From positions 186,001 to 250,000 of the forward strand of contig CAVZPD010000022.1 in NCBI GenBank assembly GCA_963777045.1: DNA of 64,000 nt. The letters are read 5' to 3'. Both the position numbers and the translations under genes were made by a program. Positions 8,164 to 15,673 of the stretch are shown in pieces (position 1 is the stretch's first letter; each line of letters begins with the position of its first letter). The stretch is from JAPSGM01 sp963777045. GTDB lineage: Bacteria; Chloroflexota; Limnocylindria; QHBO01. The notes beneath the pieces were generated by a model. The model searched no databases. It had not been told where the DNA came from and saw only the letters and a program-made list of their open reading frames with translations.

Positions 8164-9827
8164 CGGCGGCCCCGTCTCCCGGCCAGCTCCTCTACCTGGA
8201 GCCGGACGACGAGATCACCTCGGTCATCCGGCGCCTGCGCGACGTCGATCCCGGCCGCGTGGTCCTCGTCGCGTCCGGACGGACCAAGGCGACCACCAGT
8301 GCCGTGGCCCTCCGCCTGCTGGCGCGCGTCGCGGCCGAAGACGGGCGCGAGATCGCGCTGGTCGCCGATCCGAACGGCCGCTCCCTGGCGGCCGAAGCGG
8401 GCATCCCGGCCTTCGCTTCGGTGGCCGAGGCCAGCGCTGACGACGGGATCGCCGTGACGGCTCCGCCCCCGGCGCCACGCGCACCGATCCGCGTCGTGCG
8501 TGGTGAGCATGCGCCGGTGGCCGCTCCCGCTCCAGAGCCGGAACCGGCCCGGCAGGCGACGCCGCCGGCGCGTGCCATCGGTCCGGGCGACGAAACGCAG
8601 GCGGTACCCGTTCCGCCACCTCCCGCGGTCGCGCCGCGGCCGGCCCGTCGGCCCGCGCCCGGCGGATCGACCCGCCTCCCGTTCGGTCGGCGGCTGCCGC
8701 GCGCGGCCGTCGGCGTGCTCATCGGCCTGGTCCTGCTCGCCGGCGCGGCCCTGGCCGCGGTGGCGCCGGCCGCGACAATTGTCATCGAGCCGGCCAGCTT
8801 CGCCCTGGACCCCGCCTCCTATACCCTGACGCTCTCACCGACCGGCGCCGACTCGGGCCAGCTGGCGGCGGAGGCCCAGGGTACGGCGAGCGGAACGTTC
8901 AGCGATCCCAGTGCCGCCACCGGCACGATCACGATCTACAACTACACCTACGTCACCGTCGAGATCCCCCAGGGCATGCGCGTCTCCGCCAACGGCGAGA
9001 TCTTCTTCACCACCACCGAGCGCGTGATCGCGCCACCCGGCGACGTGCTCGGCCTGGGAGGGATCCAGCCGGGTCGCATCAGCGTCGGGGTCGTTGCCGA
9101 GCAGGCGGGCGCGAGCGGCAACGTCGCGGCCGAGGCGATCAACCGCATCGAGAACGCCACCGTGGACGGCTACCTCAAGGGCTTTCCCGGTCTCACCGGC
9201 CGTCGCGTGACCAACCCTGAGCCGACGAGCGGCGGCGACGACAACGAACAGCCGCAGGTCACCCAGGAGGACGTGAACAGCGCGGTGGCAGAGATCCAGG
9301 CAGACCTGACCGACCAGCTGCGCGGGGAGCTGGCGGAGGATCCCGGACGCGTCTACGGCCCGGCCGATGCCGGCGACCCTGTCATCGAGGTGCCTGAGGA
9401 TCTCGTCGGCCGGACGGGCAACGAGACGTTCACGCTCAGCGGAACGCTCGACTACCAGCGGGCGTACCTCGATCGCACGGAGGTGGAGCAGGCGGGCGTC
9501 GAGCGCCTCCTCAACGACGAATCGGTTGGCGGCGATGGCGCGCAGGTGCTGCCCGACAGCGCGGAGGTCACCGTGGGAGACGTGACGCAGGCGGGCGAGC
9601 AGCTGCGCGTCCAGGTGACGGTGCGGGCCGACGCCACGTCGGCGATCGATCTTGACGCGGTGCGAAACCAGGTGGCTGGCATGACCGCCACGGAGGCTGT
9701 CGAGGCGTTGGGCGGGGACGTCAGGGTGAAGCTGTGGCCGGACTGGATCGACCGTATTCCGCAGCTGACGTGGCGGATCGAGGTTCGTATCACGGGTGAA
9801 TCGCCCTCGCCGGAGGCAAGCCCGTGA
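8160..9827 (+). CDS. Baseplate J/gp47-like single-pass membrane protein
   Basis: A 555-residue protein. Residues 1-90 form an alpha/beta domain (YLEPDDEITSVIRRLRD, VVLVASGRTKATTS). A Pro/Ala/Arg-rich linker runs to about residue 180, one membrane helix (GVLIGLVLLAGAALAAVAP) follows, and a large external part begins with GTASGTFSDPSAATGTITIYN and resembles the beta-stranded J domain. Proteins of this layout are usually named baseplate J in Chloroflexota although no phage genes are near. Translation starts at a GTG overlapping the actin-like gene's stop, so the two should be made together. Function is unknown. Confidence 0.65.
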   Translation: MTAAPSPGQLLYLEPDDEITSVIRRLRDVDPGRVVLVASGRTKATTSAVALRLLARVAAEDGREIALVADPNGRSLAAEAGIPAFASVAEASADDGIAVTAPPPAPRAPIRVVRGEHAPVAAPAPEPEPARQATPPARAIGPGDETQAVPVPPPPAVAPRPARRPAPGGSTRLPFGRRLPRAAVGVLIGLVLLAGAALAAVAPAATIVIEPASFALDPASYTLTLSPTGADSGQLAAEAQGTASGTFSDPSAATGTITIYNYTYVTVEIPQGMRVSANGEIFFTTTERVIAPPGDVLGLGGIQPGRISVGVVAEQAGASGNVAAEAINRIENATVDGYLKGFPGLTGRRVTNPEPTSGGDDNEQPQVTQEDVNSAVAEIQADLTDQLRGELAEDPGRVYGPADAGDPVIEVPEDLVGRTGNETFTLSGTLDYQRAYLDRTEVEQAGVERLLNDESVGGDGAQVLPDSAEVTVGDVTQAGEQLRVQVTVRADATSAIDLDAVRNQVAGMTATEAVEALGGDVRVKLWPDWIDRIPQLTWRIEVRITGESPSPEASP

Positions 9828-10261
9828 CCCGGGTGATGGCGCTGGATCACGGCAGCCGCCGGATCGGGGTGGCGGTGGGCGACACGCTGACCGGCATGGC
9901 CTTCGCGCGGCCGGCCATCCATCGGCGCAGCCAGGCGGTCGACTTCGACACGATCAGCGCCCTGGCCCGCGACGAAGAGGCGGAGCTGGTGGTCGTGGGG
10001 CTGCCGCGCAACATGGATGGGAGCGAGGGACCCCAGGCGCTCGCTGCGCGGCGATTCGGCGAGCAGCTCGTGGCCATCGGTCTGCAGGTGGCCTACGTCG
10101 ACGAGCGCCTCACCAGCTGGCAGGCCACGGAGGAGCTGGCGGCCGAGGGCCGGAGAGCGCGACGCCAGAGCGGCGAGGTTGACTCGGCCGCGGCCCGGCT
10201 GATCCTGCAAGAATATCTCGACGCCCTGCCGCCGACCCTTCCCTCCCAGGAGACTCGATGA
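9824..10261 (+). CDS. ruvX: Holliday junction resolvase-like protein RuvX (YqgF)
   Basis: RuvX/YqgF is an RNase H-fold nuclease implicated in 16S rRNA 5'-end maturation and recombination. The 145-residue product shows the active-site strands MALDHGSRRIGVAVGD, VVVGLPRNMDGSEGPQ and VDERLTSWQA, and the final Asp in GEVDSAAARLIL. It starts at a GTG overlapping the previous stop and its own stop overlaps the mltG start (ATGA). The alaS-ruvX-mltG order is common in bacteria. Confidence 0.93.
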   Translation: MTRVMALDHGSRRIGVAVGDTLTGMAFARPAIHRRSQAVDFDTISALARDEEAELVVVGLPRNMDGSEGPQALAARRFGEQLVAIGLQVAYVDERLTSWQATEELAAEGRRARRQSGEVDSAAARLILQEYLDALPPTLPSQETR

Positions 10262-11628
10262 GCCAACCACCCGATCCCATGTGGGACCAGGAAGAGCGCC
10301 GCAACGCCCGCATCCGGGAGCTGCGCGAGCAGCGCGAGGCGCCCGTCCGCCGCCGGCGCACGTTCCAGCCGGTCATCCTGGTGGGCTGGTTCGCCGGCGT
10401 CATCGCCCTGCTTGGTGTGCTCATCTTCCTGGGTTTCGTGGCCTTCGCCCCCACGCTGATGACCTGGGTGGAGGAGAACCCCGGTTCGATCAACAACGGC
10501 CTGGTGCAGGATTTCGTCGAGTGGTACAAGCCGGACGCCCTCGCCGATGAGCCGGCCGGTGGCGACGACCGCATCACGGTCACGGTCGAGCTGGGCTCCA
10601 CCGACACCGAGATCGGGCGGCAGCTCTACGACGCCGGGCTGGTTCGCAGCCTGCTCTCGTTCCAGTGGGCGGTACAGCGGGCTGAGCGCGAGGGGACCCT
10701 CGAAGCCGGCACCTACGACCTCTCGCCGGCAATGCGACCGTCCGAGATCGTGGCGGCCCTGCGCAACGAGGCCGGCGAGGAGATCCAGATTACGCTGCAG
10801 GAGGGCTGGCGGCTGGAGGAGATGGTCGGCTACCTGGGTTCGACCCGCCTGACGATGAACCTGGAGCAGTTCGCCAGGCTGGTCCAGAATCCACCGGCAG
10901 ACCTGCTCAACGAGTACGGGTTCCTGGCTGACCTGCCGGTGGAGCGCAACCTGGAGGGTTACCTCTACCCCGATACCTACCGGGTCTACGCGAACGTCAG
11001 CGCCCGCGAGCTGGTGGAGCTGCTGCTCACCACCTTCCAGACCCGTTTCACGCAGGAGACGGCCGATGCCATCGCCGCGCAGGGCCTCTCGGTGGACGAG
11101 GCGGTGACCCTCGCCAGCATCGTGGAGCGCGAGGCCGTGCTCGACGATGAGCGGCCGCTGATCGCCGGCGTCTACCTGAACCGCATCAAGAACCCGGACT
11201 ACGAGACGGTTGGTCTCCTCAACGCAGACCCGACGCTGCAGTACGGGGAGGCGACGGCCCGCCACCTGCCGCAGGGCAACCCCTTCGTCGAGGGCCTGCC
11301 CGGCGCGCACCTGCCCGTCGACGAGTGGGGATCGACGGAGTGGTGGCCGCAGCTCCAGGTGAGTGGCGGCGAGATCGGCGCGGACTGGCCGGAGAGCCTG
11401 GCCGGCTTCCAGTCGTACGTGAACAAGGGCCTGCCGCCCGCCCCGATCGCGTCGCCACGGATGGGATCCATCGAGTCCGTCGCCTTCGCCGACACGGAGA
11501 GCGGCTACTTCTACTTCGTCGCCGGCTGCCCCGACGGCGTGCGCGACGGATCGCACTACTTCGCCAAGACGCTGCCGGAGCAGAACGCCAACATCGCCAA
11601 GGCAAACGCGGAGTGCCCGGCGAGCTGA
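10258..11628 (+). CDS. mltG: Endolytic murein transglycosylase MltG (YceG-like)
   Basis: MltG cuts nascent glycan strands at the membrane and limits peptidoglycan chain length. A charged cytoplasmic tail precedes one membrane helix (about residues 39-64), followed by a LysM-like region and the YceG catalytic domain with NLEGYLYPDTYRV, ASIVEREA (catalytic Glu), NADPTLQYG and YVNKGLPPAPI. The 456-residue length is somewhat above the E. coli enzyme. The 3' end overlaps the peptidase gene by 16 bases. Confidence 0.93.
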   Translation: MSQPPDPMWDQEERRNARIRELREQREAPVRRRRTFQPVILVGWFAGVIALLGVLIFLGFVAFAPTLMTWVEENPGSINNGLVQDFVEWYKPDALADEPAGGDDRITVTVELGSTDTEIGRQLYDAGLVRSLLSFQWAVQRAEREGTLEAGTYDLSPAMRPSEIVAALRNEAGEEIQITLQEGWRLEEMVGYLGSTRLTMNLEQFARLVQNPPADLLNEYGFLADLPVERNLEGYLYPDTYRVYANVSARELVELLLTTFQTRFTQETADAIAAQGLSVDEAVTLASIVEREAVLDDERPLIAGVYLNRIKNPDYETVGLLNADPTLQYGEATARHLPQGNPFVEGLPGAHLPVDEWGSTEWWPQLQVSGGEIGADWPESLAGFQSYVNKGLPPAPIASPRMGSIESVAFADTESGYFYFVAGCPDGVRDGSHYFAKTLPEQNANIAKANAECPAS

Positions 11629-12713
11629 GCGACGCCCGGCTGGCATCGGCCCGGGCGATCCTGGAGAGGGAAGGGCTCGACGGCCTCCTCGTCTCGCGTC
11701 CAGCGAGCAGCCGCTGGCTCTCGGGATTCGCCCTGCAGCAGGGTGATGAGGCGACCTCGGGCTGGTCGGGTACGCTCCTCGTGCGCCGCAGCGTCCAGCT
11801 CGTCATGGCCGATGCGCGGTACACCGAGCAGGCGGCGGCCGAATGCCCCGGCTGGCAGGTGCACCGCACCCGCGGCGAGATTGGAGACGCCCTTCCGAAG
11901 ATCGCCACGGACCTCGCGTTGCGACGCCTTGGCGCCGAGGCCAGGACCCTCCGCCACGCCGATTGGGCGGCGCTCGAGGCGGCCGGCCTGGAGCTGGTGG
12001 CGGTCGACGGCGCGCTGGCCAACCTGCGCCTGCTCAAGGACCCGGCTGAGCTCGGCGCGATCGAACGCGCCTGCGCCCTGACCGATGCGTGCTTCGCGCA
12101 CCTCGTCGAATGGGTGCGGCCCGGCATGACCGAGCGCCAGATCGCCTGGGAGCTCATGCGCTGGTTCGACGCCAACGGGGCGGAGGCGCTCGCCTTCGAG
12201 CCGCTGGTGCTGGTTGGCGCGCGAGCGGCGATGCCCCATGGCCATGCCACCGATGCGGTGCTCGACCGCGGACAGGCACTCCTCCTGGACTTCGGCTGCC
12301 AGGTCGACGGCTACCGGTCCGACATGACCCGCACGATCTTCTACGGCCAGCCCGATGCGGAGACGCGACGACGCTACGAGGCGGTCCGGGAGGCCCAGCA
12401 GCGGGCCTTCGAGGCCGTGGCTGCCGGCGTCATCGGCGCCGATGTGGATGCCGTCGCCCGCCGGCACCTCGAAGGTGCCGGGCTCGGCGAGGCGTTCACG
12501 CATGGGCTCGGCCACGGCATCGGCCTGGAGACCCATGAGCCACCGATGCTCCTGACCTACCGCCAGCCGCTGGAGCCCGGCATGGTCTTCACGCTGGAGC
12601 CGGGCGTCTACTTCCCCGGGGAGATGGGCCTTCGGATCGAGGATGACGTGGTGCTGGAGGCGTCCGGCCCCCGTCGGCTGACGCAGACCCCAGGCGACCT
12701 GCTGGTGCTCTGA
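11613..12713 (+). CDS. Xaa-Pro peptidase, M24 family
   Basis: An aminopeptidase P/prolidase-type metallopeptidase that releases residues N-terminal to proline. The creatinase-like N-domain (about residues 1-130) precedes a pita-bread domain with the dinuclear metal ligands in LLLDFGCQVDGYRSDMTRT (two Asp), THGLGHGIGLETHE (His), FTLEPGVYFP (Glu) and GLRIEDDV (Glu). The GTG at 11613 gives 366 residues, the family norm, and places the start 16 bases inside mltG. A longer open frame reaching back to 11325 would simply read mltG out of frame. Whether it is PepP or PepQ is undecided. Confidence 0.88.
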   Translation: MPGELSDARLASARAILEREGLDGLLVSRPASSRWLSGFALQQGDEATSGWSGTLLVRRSVQLVMADARYTEQAAAECPGWQVHRTRGEIGDALPKIATDLALRRLGAEARTLRHADWAALEAAGLELVAVDGALANLRLLKDPAELGAIERACALTDACFAHLVEWVRPGMTERQIAWELMRWFDANGAEALAFEPLVLVGARAAMPHGHATDAVLDRGQALLLDFGCQVDGYRSDMTRTIFYGQPDAETRRRYEAVREAQQRAFEAVAAGVIGADVDAVARRHLEGAGLGEAFTHGLGHGIGLETHEPPMLLTYRQPLEPGMVFTLEPGVYFPGEMGLRIEDDVVLEASGPRRLTQTPGDLLVL

Positions 12714-12734
12714 AGCCGCGCGACCCGATTCATG

Positions 12735-12892
12735 GGGCAATTCGGCACCCGAAAGGGATTGGCGGCGTCGAGATGCCGCCACATCGGGCAATCCTGTGCG
12801 TACGGCGCACCCAAGGGTGCCGCTCGGGCGTGGGGCTGCCCGATCTCTCGCCAATCTGGCGCCGGAGCGCCTCGCCGGGTGCGAATCTGCCC
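12735..12892 (+). repeat. 158-base nested imperfect palindrome upstream of efp
   Basis: Four pairs of inverted arms are nested around one centre: GGGCAATTCGGCACCCG at 12735-12751 with CGGGTGCGAATCTGCCC at 12876-12892 (imperfect); GATTGGCG at 12757 with CGCCAATC at 12849; ATCGGGCA at 12783 with TGCCCGAT at 12837; and GCACCC at 12807 with GGGTGC at 12815. It fills most of the 274-base gap between the peptidase and efp. It could be a palindromic repeat element or fold as RNA. It is not the same as the 39637/55406 element. Confidence 0.6.
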
Positions 12893-12987
12893 GTTGCGTC
12901 GACAAGGGCGGCCAAGGATCTGGCGGCTGCGGTGCCCTATGCTTGGAGAGACCGATACCAATCCATCGGCCCAGGAGGCATTGCCAT

Positions 12988-13548
12988 TTGATCGACACCG
13001 GTGACATCAAGAAGGGCGTCATCATCGAGCTCGACGGCCAGCTCATGAAGGTGCTGGACTGGAACCACATCAAGATGGCGCGGGGATCGGCCCAGGTGCG
13101 CATGAAGCTGCAGAACGTGCGCAAGGGCGACATCGTGGAGCGCACCTTCCAGGCCGGAACCCGGTGGCCGCGCGCGCGCGTCGACCAGCGCAAGGTGATG
13201 TACCTCTACGGCGACGGCGACGCGTTCCACTTCATGGACAACGAGACGTACGACCAGTTCGCCATCACCGCGGACATGCTTGGCGACGACGCGAAGTACC
13301 TCAAGGAGAACACCGAGGTCTTCGTCTCCATGTACGAGAGCGAGGTGCTGGGCGTGGACCTTCCGGTTACCGTCGACCTGCTCGTGACGGAGACCGAGCC
13401 TGGCTTCGCCGGCGACACAGCCACCGGGGCCAAGAAGGGAGCCACCGTCGAGACCGGGCTCGTCGTCCAGGTGCCGCTCTTCGTGACGGAGGGGGATACG
13501 CTGCGCGTAGACACCCGCACCGGGGACTACGTCACCCGGGTGCAGTAG
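12988..13548 (+). CDS. efp: Translation elongation factor P
   Basis: EF-P binds between P and E sites and relieves stalls at polyproline. The 186-residue product has the three beta-barrel domains: KOW-like N-domain (DIKKGVIIELDGQLMKV), middle OB (KVMYLYGDGDAFHFMDNETYDQ) and C-terminal OB with GLVVQVPLFVTEGD. The start is a TTG at 12988 with AGGAGG nine bases upstream, and no ATG is available at the right place. A TATGCT at 12938-12943 may be its -10. The tip of the modification loop reads K-M-A-R-G-S instead of the usual K-P-G-K/R-G, leaving Arg32 at the tip. Confidence 0.95.
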   Translation: MIDTGDIKKGVIIELDGQLMKVLDWNHIKMARGSAQVRMKLQNVRKGDIVERTFQAGTRWPRARVDQRKVMYLYGDGDAFHFMDNETYDQFAITADMLGDDAKYLKENTEVFVSMYESEVLGVDLPVTVDLLVTETEPGFAGDTATGAKKGATVETGLVVQVPLFVTEGDTLRVDTRTGDYVTRVQ

Positions 13549-13574
13549 CCCACGACCGGGGTGACGTAGCCGTC

Positions 13575-14888
13575 ATGGCCGAACAGCCGAGCCTGTGGGA
13601 CAGCCTCCCGGTCGAGGAGCCGAAGCCGGAGGGGGACGAGATGCTGCCACTCGGACGGCCGGCACCGCGCGTGCTGCGCGTCAGCGAGCTCAACCGCCGC
13701 GTCCGGACGCTGCTTGACTCCGACCCGGCTCTGGCCGACGTCTGGGTCGAGGGCGAGGTCTCGCAGCCCTCGTTCCCGCCCAGCGGCCACTGCTTCTTCA
13801 CGCTGAAGGACGCCGCCAGCCAGGTCCGCGCCGTCCTCTTCCGCGAGGAGCTCGCCGCCGCGAACGTTCGGCCCGAGCACGGCATGCAGGTCGTCGTCCA
13901 TGGGCGCCTGCGCGCCTACGAGCCGCAGGGCGTCTACCAGCTCTACGTGTCGACCCTCACCCCGGCGGGTGCCGGCGACCTGCATCAGCGCTACGAGCAG
14001 CTGCGAGCCAGGCTGGCGGCCGAGGGCCTCTTCGATGATGGCCGCAAGCGGTCGCTGCCGCGCTGGCCGCGCAGGATCGGCGTGGTCACCTCGCCGGTCG
14101 GCGCGGTATGGCGCGACATCAACAACGTCGTGCGCCGCCGCTACCCGATGGTCGAGCTTGTGCTCTCGCCGACGATCGTGCAGGGTGCGACGGCGGCCGG
14201 CGCCATCGTGCGGGCCCTGCAGCGGGCGTATGCGCAACGGGACCTGGACCTCGTCATCCTTGCCCGCGGCGGCGGCTCGCTCGAGGACCTGTGGTCGTTC
14301 AACGACGAGCGAGTGGTCCGTGCCGTCGCAGCCGCGCCGTTCCCCATCATCGTCGGCGTGGGCCACGAGAGCGACGTGACGCTGGCCGACTTTGCGGCCG
14401 ACGTGCGGGCGCCAACTCCGTCTGCCGCCGCCGAGCAGGCGGTGCCAGACCTGGCCCAGTTCCCTGCCATCCTGGGGCGCCTGCGGGAGCGGGCCTCCGC
14501 GGCGCTGCTGGCGTCGGCGACGGGCAGGCGTCAGCTGCTCTCCGCAGAGGGACGCGCGCTGGCGCGTCTTGCGCCGGATGTCGGCGCTGCCCGCCAGCGA
14601 GCCGCCGACCTGCTCGATCGAGGCCACCGTGCCCTGACGACGCGTGCCGAGCGTGATCGCGCGGCCGTGACGTCGCTGGCCGACGCACTCCGAACCCTCT
14701 CGCCAGCCGCCACGCTGGAGCGCGGCTATGCGATCGCCCGGCTGGCCGACGGGAGCGTGGTTCGTGACCCGGAACAGGCCCCCGCCGGCAGTGGCGTCAG
14801 CGTGTCGGTTGCGCGCGGTACCCTGCGGACGCGCGTCGAAGCGACCATCACCGGCGCGCCGCTCGAGGAATCGACCGATGACCGCTGA
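13575..14888 (+). CDS. xseA: Exodeoxyribonuclease VII large subunit
   Basis: XseA with XseB forms exonuclease VII, which degrades single-stranded DNA from both ends. The OB-fold N-domain (about residues 35-130; VWVEGEVSQPSFPPSGHCFFTLKD) is followed by the catalytic domain with VVTSPVGAVWRDI, ILARGGGSLEDLWSFNDE and GVGHESDVTLADFAADVRAPTPSAAAE, then a coiled C-region. The ATG at 13575 gives 437 residues, the normal size. It overlaps xseB by 11 bases. Confidence 0.95.
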   Translation: MAEQPSLWDSLPVEEPKPEGDEMLPLGRPAPRVLRVSELNRRVRTLLDSDPALADVWVEGEVSQPSFPPSGHCFFTLKDAASQVRAVLFREELAAANVRPEHGMQVVVHGRLRAYEPQGVYQLYVSTLTPAGAGDLHQRYEQLRARLAAEGLFDDGRKRSLPRWPRRIGVVTSPVGAVWRDINNVVRRRYPMVELVLSPTIVQGATAAGAIVRALQRAYAQRDLDLVILARGGGSLEDLWSFNDERVVRAVAAAPFPIIVGVGHESDVTLADFAADVRAPTPSAAAEQAVPDLAQFPAILGRLRERASAALLASATGRRQLLSAEGRALARLAPDVGAARQRAADLLDRGHRALTTRAERDRAAVTSLADALRTLSPAATLERGYAIARLADGSVVRDPEQAPAGSGVSVSVARGTLRTRVEATITGAPLEESTDDR

Positions 14889-15132
14889 ACGCAGGCAACC
14901 GGACGACCTGGCCGCCCGTCCGTTCGATGAGCTGATCGGTGAGCTGCAGCAGATCGTGCAGGCGCTCGAGGCGGGCAACCTGCCACTCGAAGAGGGGATT
15001 GCCCGCTACCGACGCGGGCTGGAGCTGCATGCGGCCTGTGAAGCGCGCCTGCGCGAGGCGGAGCTGACCATCACCCAGCTTGGCCGCGGCGTGGAGGGCG
15101 CGACCGGCGACGAGCAGGGGTCCGGCAGCTGA
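14878..15132 (+). CDS. xseB: Exodeoxyribonuclease VII small subunit
   Basis: An 84-residue helical protein with the XseB signature: FDELIGELQQIVQALEAGNL, then PLEEGIARYRRGLEL and a final helix. It wraps around the large subunit in exonuclease VII. The ATG at 14878 lies inside the end of xseA, so the two are coupled. An open frame continues further upstream, but it is just xseA read in another phase. Confidence 0.93.
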   Translation: MTAERRQPDDLAARPFDELIGELQQIVQALEAGNLPLEEGIARYRRGLELHAACEARLREAELTITQLGRGVEGATGDEQGSGS

Positions 15133-15581
15133 GCCCCGCAGCGGCTGGCTGGCGCATTCGCGCCGCGCTTGCGTCGGACGCCACTCAGCTCGCCGACCTG
15201 GCGACGCAGCTCGGCTATCCCGCGGAAGCGGCCGACCTCGCGCTACGGCTCGGCCCAATCTCCTCGGACCCGGACGCCGGCCTGCTCGTCGCCGCCGACG
15301 GATCCGACGTGGCGATCGGCTGGCTGCACGTCCAGCTCAAGCACAGCCTGACCTCGCCGCTCGCGGCGCAGGTGATGGGCCTGGTGGTCGATGAGCGGCA
15401 CCGCAGCGGCGGCGTGGGTGGGGCACTCCTCGAGGCCGCAGAGGCGTGGGCGCGCGCACGCGGCTGCCGCGACCTGCTGGTGGCCACGCGCGTCACCCGC
15501 GAGCGAGCGCACGCCTTCTACCGGCGACACGGCTACGGACTGCTGAAGACGAGCCACATGTTCACCCGGCGCCTCCTGTGA
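15129..15581 (+). CDS. GNAT family N-acetyltransferase
   Basis: An acetyl-CoA-dependent acetyltransferase of unknown substrate. The N-terminal helices (ATQLADLATQLGY) and the acetyl-CoA loop VVDERHRSGGVGGALLEAAE are clear, followed by the beta-bulge ARGCRDLLVATRV and AHAFYRRHGY. No ATG, GTG or TTG is placed correctly for a full-length domain. A CTG at 15129 overlaps the xseB stop as CTGA, matching the NTGA couplings used elsewhere here, and gives 150 residues. A shorter GTG start at 15309 would lose half the domain. Confidence 0.72.
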   Translation: MSPAAAGWRIRAALASDATQLADLATQLGYPAEAADLALRLGPISSDPDAGLLVAADGSDVAIGWLHVQLKHSLTSPLAAQVMGLVVDERHRSGGVGGALLEAAEAWARARGCRDLLVATRVTRERAHAFYRRHGYGLLKTSHMFTRRLL

Positions 15582-15640
15582 ACGGGCGTGACGGCGCCGG
15601 CCACCGATCCGTCAAAGATGGCGCCTGACTGGCATCGGTC

Positions 15641-15646
15641 TATACT
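15641..15646 (+). promoter_or_regulatory. -10 box of dxs
   Basis: TATACT lies 27 bases before the dxs GTG, leaving room for a short leader that carries AGGAG at 15664-15668. No convincing -35 is seen. Confidence 0.5.
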
Positions 15647-15673
15647 TTCGCGCGCATTTCCCCAGGAGCTACC

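Noticed and set aside
11325..11612. N-terminal extension of the proline peptidase
   Set aside because: This stretch encodes the end of MltG in another frame; the domain starts properly at 11613.
12796..12987. N-terminal extension of EF-P from an upstream ATG
   Set aside because: It would read through the palindrome and the AGGAGG site; relatives start at the TTG at 12988.
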